This document shows, piece after piece, positions 1 to 16,213 of a stretch of DNA of 64,000 bases. A model generated the notes under the pieces. That model made no database searches. It was not told the DNA's origin and worked only from the letters and a program-made list of their open reading frames with translations. How positions within the stretch are numbered: the stretch's first letter is position 1; each line of letters starts with the position of its first letter. Source of the DNA: Dictyophora rubrovolvata (Eukaryota; Basidiomycota; Agaricomycetes; Phallales; Phallaceae); the NCBI GenBank assembly GCA_029959195.1, contig CP114117.1:1798001-1862000 (forward strand), in the 5' to 3' direction. The translations under genes and the position numbers were made by a program.

Positions 1-831
1 TTTTTCTGGCAGATCTAACAGATATATATTATATATAGTGTGATTATCCCATACGAGATCTTTTTACCAAGACCTGGCAACGATCCTGTCAGCCACAGCC
101 ACAAGACTAAGTCACGTAGTATTTCTACACACATATATATTACTAGTTGCAGTTTCTGCGGCCAGACACGGGTGAAAATCTTCCCAGACAGGCGAGCGGT
201 CCAACGGATTGTCCGAGGGATCTGAATGAAGGACTCTACATTAGCAGTGCCATCATCACAGCTGTCTTCTTTCCGTCGCATTCTGCAGCTGATTTTCGGT
301 CTCGGATCCGACTAGTCGAAACTGCTACCTTATCGATTATCAGTCAGTTAATTGTGTTAACCAGTTAACCTTGAAGTGCCATACCCCATACTATCGCCTT
401 TGATGGGCTTGTCCGAGACGTAATTAGAATGCACGTGCAGTGGTCAATGGGACAGCAACCATCCTGCTGTATAGTAGATGACAAATGCTTGGAAATCGCA
501 AGCCAGGAGAGATGTCGGTACATATATTTGCCTCACCAATTCAATAGATACATACATACATACTTATGTACACAGGTCTTGGTTGGCCCAGTGAGCCTTT
601 CGGAATCAATCAATCAACAACTACGTTGGACTTACTCGCCACAGGAACGACCGAAATACAATAACTCAAATTAGCACCGGGACCTCGGAAACTCCTCCCA
701 GAGCACGAATTATTATAGAAGGTGATGACAAACTGAAAGAAAAATCTTTTTTTTTATCCTCTCGACAGCGCCAGACGCGCCGTGACAGGTTGTGTGACCC
801 GTGACATCGCGTGTCTTTCACCACTGACTTC
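1..831. other. left-edge intergenic stretch, no gene recognised
   Basis: Only short open frames without recognisable protein character are present. The stretch nearest 831 would hold the promoter and leader of the Nur1-like gene that starts at 832. A TA-rich run lies near 20-40. No tRNA or repeat was seen. Confidence 0.5.
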
Positions 832-2372
832 ATGCCTCCTCCATTGGCGCACAATCCGTTAACTCCAAAAATAAAACCAAGAATATCTGGTTCTCCGTTT
901 TCTTCTTCTTTGCCTTTTGATTGGGATGCAGCCTTAAGTCGACGTCCCCCTCCATATGCAACTCCGGCTTCCCAGCGAAAATCACGCAAGAGCATCGGCA
1001 CTGCGACACCTCTTAATGGCACTCCAGATCCCATAGCGAAGAAATCTGTCACTTTTACTCCAAAAAGGGTTTATCGAAAAGTGTCAGTCAAAGAACAGTA
1101 AGTTAAGCTCATCTTACACAACGAAGGCAACCAGTACATGCAATTTTTTCTTTCTCGTTTATACTGATGATGGGCCCTGCTTCTTAGAATCACCAACTGG
1201 ATATCACAGATTATATATGTCATCCAAGATTTCCCAGCAGACTATCTGCCAGATCTACCAAAAATTGCACGTTGTCTTGGCGCTGCACTCCACTCTGTCC
1301 ATTTCATTGTCTGCTATTTTCGGATCAGGAAACTAAAAGACGAAGACGTCGGATGGCAGGACATGCTGGGAGAGATTAATTTTAACGAGGAGCTAGAGAC
1401 AGATTCGTGGTTGAGCTGGGTACGTGTGTGTTTGTGTGTTTGTGGCTCCGCCAGACAACTCAACAAGAGGTTAACAAACGGTCCCAGACAACGCCCGCGG
1501 CTATGATCTTATTTATGATATCAATTGCAAACACCATCTATCTGTTTACACGCACAAGATCCTATTTGTTTTTCCACAAATCTGAACTTAGCAATACCCC
1601 TAGTGCCGAATTTATTGATCGCGATGACCTAAATACAACTGGCCACGTAACACCTGCATCCTTTAGCTCACGTGTGGTCAACCCTTTCTTACACATCACT
1701 CGGGCACTCTGGTGCGTATGAGATTGTGTATTTACCGAAGCACTGACTCATCTCAACTGTGTTCATTCTTCTGTGTCACACATCCAGGGCCTTGCTGATA
1801 GGACGAACGCAGCCAGTCGCGCCTCCGACAAATAACACCACCAGGAAGGTGCAACGACTGAATCTATGGTCGCCTGACAGCGGTGAAATTGAATTATTCA
1901 TGTCAGTTTTCAAAAAGAACAGACATTATGATCGGGTATTGACACACTTACCATTAGAATATATTCGCCATTGCATTCTTTGTTATGGCAGGCCGTATCG
2001 CCAGGAAATTGGATAATCGTTTTCATACTGATGGCCACTGCAAGTATTCAGGCAAGGACCCATTCCGCCAACGACTTATAGCTTTAGCACTAAAACTAAG
2101 GATTTTTGCATTTTCCGCAGCTGTTCATTTGCCATCAATATTACTCTCGGTTAGTTAAGGACAAGGAGATTGTCGTAGGAGAGGTATTACATGAATATGA
2201 TAAGAATGTAAGCTATTACGAGATTATTAGCTTCTTGTCCTTACGTTTTCTCTCTCTCTCTCCCTCTCCTGGTTTTCTATCTCAGTTCGTCTTTCCGCAT
2301 ATCATGCGCGTACGCCGCGATGCCTGCGTAATGACAGATGAACCGGAAGAAACTACATCCTTCTATCGCTAG
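832..2372 (+). CDS. NUR1: Nur1-like nuclear rim protein (DUF2418 family)
   Basis: In yeast Nur1 is an inner-nuclear-membrane protein that works with LEM-domain partners in rDNA tethering and silencing. Seven exons join in frame: 832-1097, 1188-1419, 1488-1711, 1788-1901, 1958-2051, 2121-2207 and 2286-2372. The N-terminus is rich in Pro and basic residues (RRPPPYATP, then TPKRVYRK). Two hydrophobic segments follow, one around AAMILFMISIANTIYLF and one around NWIIVFILMATASIQ. Between them lies the family-like stretch LNLWSPDSGEIELF followed by IIYSPLHSLLWQAVSP. The C-terminal part (RLVKDKEIVVGEVLHEYD, then VMTDEPEE) also resembles fungal DUF2418 proteins. The start is ATG 832; GTG 811 in the same frame is ignored. 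Intron 5 (2052-2120) begins with GC. The family call rests on remembered patterns, not a search. Confidence 0.82.
2052..2120 (+). other. GC-AG intron in the Nur1-like gene
   Basis: The exons on both sides are phase 0 and join in frame only if the intron begins gcaagg and ends gcag. No GT lies near the exon end that would keep the frame. The intron is 69 bases long. Confidence 0.75.
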
Positions 2373-2538
2373 CCAGACACCCGCATCAAGATTATCCGTA
2401 ATTTCAATTGACTTGACCAGAAGAAGGTCATTTATCATTTATCATTTACGATAGGATATAGTCTTTCTTTTTCTTATACATATATATATATATCAATACA
2501 AATGCATGCACACACGTGATGATAACTGCTTCTTTGAA

Positions 2539-4080
2539 TTATTCTGCTTCACCAGTATCTTCCTCGTAAAAACGCATCAGGTCCTGAACGTCTTCCTTGC
2601 TACCCAGAAATACTGATGTTCGTTGATGGATCTCCGTGGGAACAATATCAAGTATACGTTTTACTCCGGTAGTAGCGATTCCGCCCGCCTAACATAATAA
2701 TAATATATGTAAATTTAAAATCGGACCTATCCAGATCGAGTTCGCCTCAACACGACGCACCTGTTCAGTCAAAAACGCCATAGGAAACGCTTCATATAAT
2801 AGCCTCAATTTACCCTTCTTACTCTTTTTGTCGTTAGGATAGCCAAATATACCACCATACAGCAACGTTCTATGAACATCGGCAACCATACTACCGATAT
2901 AACGAGCGGAATATGGAGATTTTCCATTACTCGGATATTTAATTGACTCGAGGTACCGAATGACCGGTTTGTGAAAGTATACACTGTTTCCTTCGTTGAA
3001 CGAGTAGATCTTTCCGCGAGGAGGGATCTTAATCTAGAAGACGAAAGAGAATATAGATATGATACGCTTATACTCGAGAGAGGATTGGTGTGTACGAACG
3101 TTAGGATGTGTAAGGATAAATTCACCCAGAGCATTATCCAAGGTATATCCGTTTACTCCTTTTCCAGTGGTGAGCACTAAATTTGCGGAGGAGCCGTACC
3201 TAAACAAAGCAAGTGGCATCAATGTCAAAAACTCGAAACGACTAGATCCGAAAAAGAAGGAGAAGGAGAAGAAGAACAAACATGGTATAGCCTGCCGCGA
3301 CCATTTCTGAACCTGGTCTAAGAACATCGCTTATAGTCCCTTTTGACCCATCTTGCTAAAAATTTGTATCAGAAAACGGGTGGAAAAGCAAGCGCATAAT
3401 ATATAATATATCAATGAAATCAGAAGCAATCCCTTCTTTTGGGACGCAAGTTCTAGCGGGAGATCGGGTCAGGTCCAGGAGTACGTACAATGCGGTATAT
3501 GCCAAAAATTGTGCCGATGTTTACACCAGCATCTATATTGCTGCTACCGTCCAAAGGATCGAATACGACACAGTATTTGCCTTTCAACCTGTCTTCGACG
3601 ATGATCGCGTCTTCAAGCTCTTCCGAAACCAAAACGGCAGTCTTCCCGGAGGATCTGAGTGCGTTCACCATGATATCATTAGAAAGAACGTCTAGCTTCT
3701 TCTGCTCATCTCCGGTAGCATTCGCACCACCCGCTAATCCTATACTTTTAACAGCGACAAACAAACAAACAATTCACCAAAATAGGTTTGACAAGGGTGG
3801 GGCTTTCATTATTTGAACAGACATCCAACAAAATATCACCCACAGGTTAATGAGACGAGCTTTACGGACATTTGTCGCGATAAACTTGGAGGTAACTTGG
3901 ATCGCAGTAAGAAGGAGCGTTAGATCTCCTGCAACAGTAACTCCGAGACGGAACTGCTCTGAAAGAACTTCACTGCGAGAGAAAAAGACTTTTGTCAACG
4001 ATGATGTTTTTTTTTTTTGAAGGAGAAAAGGAGACTAACCGAGTTAGAGTGGCAATATCAGTGTTTGGTTGTTCTTCCAT
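2539..4080 (-). CDS. FBP1: Fructose-1,6-bisphosphatase
   Basis: This cytosolic enzyme hydrolyses fructose-1,6-bisphosphate to fructose-6-phosphate in gluconeogenesis. The N-terminal exon reads [13 protein letters not shown]. Later exons carry [35 protein letters not shown] and VSEELEDAI. The metal-binding signature [20 protein letters not shown] is intact. The C-terminal half shows [28 protein letters not shown], the active-site stretch [10 protein letters not shown], and [20 protein letters not shown] before EDTGEAE and stop. One intron, near 3353-3489, is longer than the others at about 140 bases, so a missed micro-exon there cannot be excluded. The gene converges on the Nur1-like gene with about 165 bases between stop codons. 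No key residue appears lost. Confidence 0.97.
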
Positions 4081-4407
4081 GATAATGATAAATCTAAATC
4101 GCCTTTTCACACAAACCGTAATGAAAGGAAAAGATAAAAACGCTCCCCAACACCTCTCTTTAATTGCTTGGTGAGAGGTCCGACCCGGACTCTTTCGGGA
4201 GCTTCGGGGTTGCGAGTATACACGTGATTACACGATTTGTCACCGACCATTCACGATCACGGGAATTGTCACGTTATGTAATTTAAAATAAATTGACGCC
4301 ATTGTCATTGGCTTAGACAATCGCGAAGACTCTATACGACCGAGAACTAGAACAACAAAAAAGATATTCTTTATCTGGAGAGTTTATCCAACGACGCTCA
4401 CCAACAA
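4081..4407. promoter_or_regulatory. FBP1 upstream region with one CACGTG box
   Basis: This 327-base gap separates the FBP1 start from the stop of the C2H2 gene. It holds the palindrome CACGTG at 4221-4226, about 140 bases upstream of the FBP1 start codon, and otherwise no coding sequence. A basic helix-loop-helix site is a reasonable guess; nothing proves use. Confidence 0.35.
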
Positions 4408-9366
<4,959 letters not shown>

Positions 9367-11440
9367 CTCATTGCAAAACTTCCTCGACTAATGTCCGAAT
9401 TTGTTCCCGACGTGGAACCAAGTCACACTTGAAAGGCTTCATAAAACTAGAGGGAACAAGATAGAATTATTAACCACCCCACTACTGCGTTCATCTCTGC
9501 ATACCTTACAATCGCCGTAGTAAATCCGATTTCAGGTTTATCAGCATCATCGAATCCTTTTCTAATGTCAAAGGTAGCGAGAAGAGAAGCGACCTGGATG
9601 AACACGGATGCCTCTGCGATATGCTGCCCCGGACACACCCGTCGTCCACGACCAAAAGCCAATTCCCGGGGATCAGGTTGTTGCGATTCCTTCTCACCGA
9701 TGAATCTGCTCGGTTCGAATTTGTCAGGATCGGGATAGACAGCTTCGTCATGTAACATCGCCCATATATTCGCAAACACAATGCATCCCCTCGGTACCTT
9801 GTATCCCATAATCTCATCCTCCTTCGCTGTTGTCCGAGGCAATGCCAACGGTGCTACTGGTCCCCATCGAAGTGTCTCTTTAATCACAGCCCCGACGTAC
9901 GGCAAATCCTCGCGATCGGTCATTCTAGGAAGACGAGTCCGTCCAATCACACGATCCACTTCTTCCTGTGCCAGTCGTTGAATTTCAGGGTGCAAAGCCA
10001 TTAGCTGCACAAATGTTTGCACAACAGAAACAGTCTAGAACGACTCTTCAAATTTTAATTTGTCTCGTCTCGCCTTTTGGGGAGTATAAAATATATATAA
10101 TATATTCGCACCGTATCAGATCCACCCGTGAATAATGCTCCTGCAGTCCAGAGTACGAGATCTTCCTGTTCCGCACTAACAATTTCTCCGTTTTCTGGAC
10201 ATAAATATTTCGACGTGAAAGACGGCTGCGCTTGTCCCCGAGCCTGAAAATTAATTTCAATAAAAGATTACGTATATATTGCATATTGAACGCATACAAT
10301 TTCATTCTTCACATAAGTATGTGGGGTGAGAATTTGAGAATATAATAGCTTGCCCCATTTATCCGCTTTTCGTTTGAATCCAGCTCCAGGAAACCAGCTA
10401 GGTACATAACGCACTGTATAAGTATACATATAATATATATGTAAGTTAGTTCACCCAAATCATGCCGAGGAAATGAACTGACAAATGGGTAATGAATCAA
10501 CTAGCCATCTCCCCGGTGCCGCAGCCAACGAAGCCACTCTCATGCCTTCTTTCGTTAATTCCATAAGGGGGTCGTACTCTGTCTTGACCTCATATCCATA
10601 GGCAATTCTCAGTATAATTGCTCCAGAAAACCTAGTAACGAAAAGTTATTCTCTCAAGGTTCTTTGCCTTTCTTCAATCTGACCTGCTAACCTTCGGATA
10701 TGTTGTTTAACATTTTCAGGGGTATCTAGAAGAGATTTCAAAAATATGTGGGCTTCGTGCTCCTGCAATGGCCAATATTTTGTAGCTTCACGGGGATTGA
10801 AATCGTAGTGCATCAGACGGCGATAGGCTTTTAAACGTTCCGAATACGACCTAGTAGTATCAAAATGAATTTAATTATTTTGAAGGTTGCGTGAGGAGAG
10901 GAATTTTGATAATCACATTATAAAAATGCTTTTATGACGCTTCATTAGCAAACCGGACATCATAGGGAATGGCCTGTAATACATAAAAAAATTTATTTCT
11001 TTTCCAAGGCTCCAAAAGAAGAGTTGACCCAAGACTTGCCTATCTGAATAAATAGCACCGCGACTGTCCAACAGGGTCTCCGCCATTTCACGGGAGTTTA
11101 TGACGACTATTCTTCGACCCAGGATATGAAATGACATCAAACCATTCACACCTGCAAACAATTAGTTTCAAGTTTAGTAAAAGATTGGGAAATGAAAACC
11201 GGACCAACCGTACTGCTTTCCCCAGTGGGCATAAGTTTTCCAAAATTCATGCCTTGGGTGTTCAAGAGCTACTCCTAATATGGGCAAGCCTTTTGGCCCT
11301 GGCGGAAGCAGACTTCTGTCCCGGTATAATAAGAACACGAGTATGATGACAGCGATAATGATTAGAAAGATGATAAGACCATGGGGCATATTTGGTGTTT
11401 CAGAGAATGGTCTTGTCGATGGTTCGAAATCGAGAGGCAT
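9367..11440 (-). CDS. Cytochrome P450 monooxygenase
   Basis: A haem-thiolate oxygenase, probably anchored in the ER membrane and fed by cytochrome P450 reductase. Translation may start at ATG 11440 or at the later MPHGL. A membrane helix (GLIIFLIIIAVIILVFLLY) is followed by the proline-rich hinge LLPPGPKGLPILG. Later exons give YSERLKAYRRLMHYDF, the I-helix motif AGALFTGGSDT, the K-helix ExxR (KETLRW), the FEPSRF element and the haem loop FGRGRRVCPG with its cysteine ligand. The last short exon reads MKPFKCDLVPRREQIRTLVE. The pattern is that of the fungal group often annotated as O-methylsterigmatocystin oxidoreductase-like. The substrate cannot be told. No other biosynthetic genes lie beside it, so it looks solitary. 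All diagnostic motifs are intact. Confidence 0.95.
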
Positions 11441-12573
11441 TAGTATAAGGAGAAGATGGGAAAAGGAAGAAAAAAAAGGGCATCAGGTTTGGCTCGTGAC
11501 GTTGAATTTTATACTAGAGAGAAAAATAAAATGGGGGAGGGACGAGTAGCCGGTCCGGGATTCGAATCGAAATTACTACTATGATGTATGTGTGGGCTAA
11601 TTCGGACTGACACGAAAAAAAAAAAGCCTTCACAGTCGGACTATCCCTGTCATGCGATAAGATAGTGACAGTTAAACAGAGCAAGCACACCTTCCTGCAT
11701 GCCAAATAGCGCCAACAAGGCTTCTGGGAACGAGGTTTGCATAGTGTGTGTCTGTCAACGAGGAAATCGAATTTCAATGGCAAATGCTATTGGTGAGCCT
11801 GTCACGTGCGAACTCGGATACACACAAAAGCCTGAGAGAGATAGATACATGATGGACCCGATCATACCTGCATATGGAGTTTCACGGAAACGAGCCGACG
11901 ACCTGCCCTGATGCAAAGGAGATAAGTACATCCATAAACGAAGGTGGAGCAGAACCAGGCAGAACCCCAGCATGCAGAACATAAAGTATCACAATCGAGG
12001 CGCCAGATCTGCTCGGGTTAGGTGAAGTAGGGTGAAACCAAACCAAAATATGTACACCGTTGTAATAGTTCCCCTGCCTCGTTTTGACCTTCGGACTATT
12101 AGCACATCGTCCGTCGGCTACGGCTTGGTAGGTCGAATCGCCTTAAACTCTAAAAAAAAAAAGTAACGCCGCTTCTTTCAGGTTTGATCGTAAGTTGACC
12201 CGTTGATTGGAAAGCAGTTGACGTGTCTATGGGGTTCTATGCACACATGTGTTTATTATGCATGTGTCCCTTATTCGGTGACTGGTTAAAGGGTCTCCGG
12301 CCAGCTCATCTCTGAAGCTTTGAGAAATAAATACATCCGTATTCGGTCTGGCTTGAAAATCGAACTCGAGAGGGGGATAAATCAGAAATATGTACATAAC
12401 TTGATCATACTAATCACGTCACGGATTCTGCAGCACATCCTCGCGTCGACGACGGAAGGTTTGTAATAAATAAAATAAGTCCTATTGTACAACTTTAGCT
12501 TTGGATTGGATGTTTCTTTTCCTTGGGCACGTTCGTATTGCATTAATCAAGTATTCAAATAACGTCACTCCAT
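11441..12573. other. intergenic stretch, no gene recognised
   Basis: This 1.1 kb stretch lies between the P450 start and the 3' end of the DUF3429 gene. It contains a CACGTG box near 11804 and short A-runs. Open frames are short and lack protein character. The P450 promoter is expected next to 11441. Confidence 0.5.
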
Positions 12574-13989
12574 TTAATGTGAGCCTTCTGCTTTACCCGA
12601 GTTCTTTGCTTCTACTTCCGCTTCTGATGTTCCCGCTTCTTCGGGCTCTTTCTTCTTCGCTATCTTAACATACGCATCCGCCTCTTCTCCTGCTGGTACA
12701 GCTTCAATGGACCCTTGTACTGTGTTGGCGAAATCTCCCCGAGTCACTCGGCGCTTATTCCGAATAACATCCAGTTCATGCTTCGCAGCCCCATGCCCCG
12801 GATACGGCCCAAAGTACGACGCAGCCGCCAGTGTACCTATAATGCTATTTACAGACGAGGCCGTCTATTAGTGCCTTGGAAAACTACTAAATTCTGATTC
12901 TTGAAAACTTGCCATATGCCGACTAGAATCGATAGATAAAATCTATATTGAGAATACCATTTCGGAGCTAATTAAAAAAAAAAAAAAAGAGAAAGAGGTG
13001 TTTATTCGTTAGTCAATCCGGGGATTATTATCAAAAGTTAAGTACTTACTCCATCCAGCCGCTGTAGCTTTCATATCGGAGAACCACAGCGTCGTGAACC
13101 CGATCCATTGAGCGGCTAGTGCCATCATGGGGTCGAGTGCCAGAGTTGACCATGCATATACTACTGGTAGTGCCCCGAGCATTAGTCGCGGATATCCTTT
13201 GCTACCATTATAATTCGAGAACTCAAATCCCCAATGTATTGCGGCTGTGATCATGGTTGTTGTTGTTGTTGTTGTTAAAAGCTCTTTTTCCCGGCGGCGA
13301 AGAAGAATCACCCTACATACCTGTGAAACTCATTAGAACCGCTCCGTATGTAACTTGAACATGTAGACAATCCATTAACAACGCTATAGCCGTTTCTGGA
13401 TTGATAGAAGTCAACATTCCCGATGCAGCCAGTCCGGCCTGTCGCGCAAGGTATGCACTGCTCAATGCAGTACCCAAGTACGGTAATGACCCTGAAAAAT
13501 ATTGATACATGGTTTCCAAAAAAAAAAAGACGAGTAGTTTTGATAGTTCCGTACCCATAAGACCCATGACCATTATGGGTTTCGGAACAGTTCCTGCAAT
13601 AATGCTCGTGATTCCTAGCTGATGAAAAACTTTGATTGGAACTCGAACGATCCAACAAAACTTTTTGTCCGACATACAAAATTATACTTATCGGGAGTAA
13701 ACGCGTCCGGTAAAGGTACATTCCCTGCAATTGTCTTCGCGAAATCTGTAGCCGAATTACCAGTCTCTTCTTTGATATTTTGAGCGGCATGCGGAAGAGA
13801 TTGTGATCCTGGTTTATTAGATACTGTCGAGGCAACAGTACGGGTAAAGGTCAAGCAAGGTGAAGCAGGCTTATGTGGGGGCGGATTAGAACGAAAAAAG
13901 GAACGAGAAAAAGATCTAGAAGAGGAAGAAATAGTTCTTTGAGATAGTAATATAGTGGTATATCTTGAAAGTATTGTTGTAGAAGTCAT
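12574..13989 (-). CDS. DUF3429/TMEM69-like mitochondrial membrane protein
   Basis: Starts at ATG 13989 with a Ser/Arg-rich, acid-free leader (MTSTTILSRYTTILLS...) that looks like a mitochondrial targeting sequence. Exons then give GITSIIAGTVPKPIMVMGL, LPYLGTALSSAYLARQAG, a helix around YGAVLMSFTAAIHWGFEF, GYPRLMLGALPVVYAWSTL and LAAQWIGFTTLWFSDM. A last membrane helix precedes YFGPYPGH and a charged tail ending in GSH. The order lpylGt..., aiHWGfe and W..l fits the DUF3429 family, which includes vertebrate TMEM69. Its role is unknown; inner-membrane location is inferred. One intron (near 13250-13315) contains an AAC triplet run. The family call is from memory. Confidence 0.8.
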
Positions 13990-14210
13990 TTTTTAAGAGT
14001 CTTTGGGGAAAAAAGGCTTTTCACACTGGGCAGATTGAAGCAGGAAAAAAACGACTGAACCTCTCTTTTATTTTTCTATGAAGCATCCTCTGTCTATGAC
14101 GTTAGGCTTTACATCAACGCTCCAACTTTCCTCCATTATATTTCTCTTCCGCATTACGTAATCACTATTTTCTATAGCTGCGACCCCAGCCTGGTGTTGT
14201 TGTTTTTTGT

Positions 14211-15708
14211 TCATCGTCGCATCGTAAGCATCGGCCAGAAAAACACGGCGGCGATAGCAGAAAGTCCAATAATTACGGCAAATGCACGGGTTTGAAATGT
14301 TTTAGATTGTGACAAGTCATTGAGATTTGTTGTTTTTGGAGAAGGAACGTTACGTGAGGACGAAAGTGTCGTAGGTACGGCAATGAGTTGTACGTACCCT
14401 ATAGCGTTTAGCCCTTGAATGCTAAATCGTTGTAAATAAATAAAAATTGCCATAGAGAGAAAAGATGGTACTCAACTAATATCCTTGCAGATTTTGACTC
14501 ATCTCGTCCTGAAGGCCAGTAGGAACTCCGGCCAATTTGAATTTAACTGTTGTGGAATCGGTTTCTTGGTGGAATGTGACCGTCATCGTTCCAGCATGAT
14601 CTGATCAGATGGATATAACATTGGCCACGATTTCATGACGTAGCCTCCAGTGCATGCCTACCTGACGGCCATTTGGGGCTATTTAATATCCAACTCTGTA
14701 CAATTTCTTTCCCAGGTGTAAGTGATTTGTATTCACCCTTAACACCTCCTCCGAAGAGCGAAAACGATCCACCGACTTCAGCTTTCGACTACATACAAGG
14801 GATACAAATGAGGGGTTGGATTGCCAAAAATCGCAAGGATTCTGAGATAACAACGTACCTGCGCAGATGCCCTCGACCACATGGGAATCCGTGCTTCATC
14901 GACGAAAAGACTGTATAAATCATCCGCTGCAGCTTGGAAGGTACCCTCGATAGTAACGACTTCCGTGTTACCTGCAGTAGCCTTTTTAGTAGATTTTGAA
15001 ACACTCGCTTGCACGGACTTGGAGATAGGATTAGAAGAAGAATTAGGAGTAGTTGTTCCGTTCGCAGCAGGTGTACCAGATCTACTCGGTTCAGTGGAGA
15101 CAGTCAGATCCTTCCCATGCGTTTCAACAAGAGCCACGGGAAACTCGGCCAGTTTAGTTTCAATGGCAGAGCGCAGTTGGGTCTTTACAAGCTCGAATAA
15201 CGCATCTACCGAGGAAGAACGTGCTGTATTCAGCTGCCATTGGAACTAGTGAAGATGATAATCAACGGGAATAGCACCCCTTTTTTAGTTTCATCATGCT
15301 TCTTGGGAATACCTAAATTGACCTACGACATATTCTGAGAGACCATCCACCGAGTTTTCATGAGATACTTCCGGTATAGTCAGAGATCCAGATACTTCTG
15401 TGCCATCCGAAGCTGTACCCGACCAATCAAGCGTAACCCGACAGTCATAAATAGTTATTAATCTAGTGCCAATGATTAATCTCGTCAAACAAGAATAGAA
15501 AATTGGTATGAAGCCCGCCTTACTTAGACTTTCGTTGCCCGAGTTCAATGTCTCCATCTACCTCCGTGACCTTGGTAATGGAGGCTTCTTCAGTGTCTTT
15601 GCCTGTTACACGAAGTCGAGTCAATTCTTGTTGAAACCAAGTTTGAGCCCAAGGAGTAACATATTTAGTTTTCCAGTGCCAGTTCGCTGTAGAAGGTGGT
15701 AAAGCCAT
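14211..15708 (-). CDS. AHA1: Aha1, activator of Hsp90 ATPase, with hydrophobic C-terminal tail
   Basis: A cytosolic co-chaperone that binds Hsp90 and stimulates its ATPase. The N-domain begins MALPPSTANWHWKTKYVTPW and includes VTLDWSGTASDGTEVSGS. A Ser/Thr/Asn-rich linker of about 45 residues follows. The C-terminal SRPBCC-type domain shows FVDEARIPMWSRA, GGSFSLFGGGVKGEY, IVQSWILNSPKWPS and MTVTFHQETDST. The intron join giving NLQGYYIQGLNAIG is clean. Usual family members end about here, but this frame continues some 60 residues to a hydrophobic helix (AFAVIIGLSAIAAVFFWPML) and TMRR. After the GG-gtacgt of the last domain codon, no AG acceptor exists before the stop, so the tail cannot be spliced away. 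Total length is about 390 residues. Confidence 0.95.
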
Positions 15709-15796
15709 GAATAAGTCTAGTCAGGAAATCAAAAGGATAAAAAGAGATCACGAGAATTGTTTGCTGGTCGTGACAGCTATATTTACAAATCGCGGC

Positions 15797-15817
15797 TTGT
15801 TTGTTCCGAACAAACAA
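15797..15817. repeat. near-perfect inverted repeat upstream of AHA1
   Basis: The arms TTGTTTGTTC and GAACAAACAA are exact reverse complements, 10 bases each, around a single C at 15807. The site is about 90-110 bases upstream of the AHA1 start codon. It could bind a dimeric factor; none is identified. Confidence 0.7.
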
Positions 15818-15825
15818 TAGGCAAG

Positions 15826-15843
15826 CTAGAATGTTCTAGTAAG
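15826..15843 (-). promoter_or_regulatory. candidate heat-shock element of AHA1
   Basis: CTAGAATGTTCTAG contains two perfect inverted units, aGAAt and gTTCt, as recognised by heat-shock factor. A third unit (aGtAa) is imperfect. It is about 120-135 bases upstream of the AHA1 ATG. AHA1 is a known Hsf1 target in yeast, which fits; actual binding here is inferred. Confidence 0.6.
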
Positions 15844-15936
15844 TGCCCTCAAGGGCTCTCATATACGCTTGTTAAAATCGAGTATATAACAGACGTAAAT
15901 TTACTAATGTCTTCCAATGAAAGGTGTTTAAAAAAA

Positions 15937-15961
15937 GGGGAGGGGGGAGGGGGGAGGGGGG
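15937..15961 (+). other. G-quadruplex-forming motif
   Basis: Four guanine tracts of 4, 6, 6 and 6 bases are separated by single adenines. Long tracts with one-base loops are the arrangement expected to form very stable parallel quadruplexes. It lies about 230 bases upstream of the AHA1 start and 250 bases beyond the stop of the next gene. Confidence 0.75.
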
Positions 15962-16213
15962 AAAGAACATCGAGTTACAGAGACATGGGTATCAATATAT
16001 CAATCAATAAGAAAAAGAGCTTTTAAAAACCGACAGGTACCAGTTATTTCAAGCCAGCAGGAACAACTCGAAGATAAAGAAGATAGAAAAGACTATACAA
16101 AGAAAACTTCAAAGTATAAAAAGCCCAAGTGAAGCGAAGCGTTGGGAGGTCAAGACTTCTATCCAATTCTATACTCAGGAAAAGAGGAGGTTTGATGTGG
16201 AGTAACTCACGTC

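Noticed and set aside
811-831. GTG as an upstream start of the Nur1-like gene
   Set aside because: ATG 832 is available seven codons later and non-ATG starts are rare in fungi.
9367-11440. P450 as part of a secondary-metabolite cluster
   Set aside because: Neighbours are a C2H2 factor and housekeeping genes; no synthase, transporter or transferase lies near.
12118-12160. tRNA-like T-arm (GGTCGAATC) in the gap upstream of the P450
   Set aside because: No paired acceptor stem or anticodon arm could be drawn, and an A-run rather than a T-run follows.
13308-13835. 175-codon minus-strand frame across DUF3429 exons
   Set aside because: It runs through introns and contradicts the family-like exons in the other frame.
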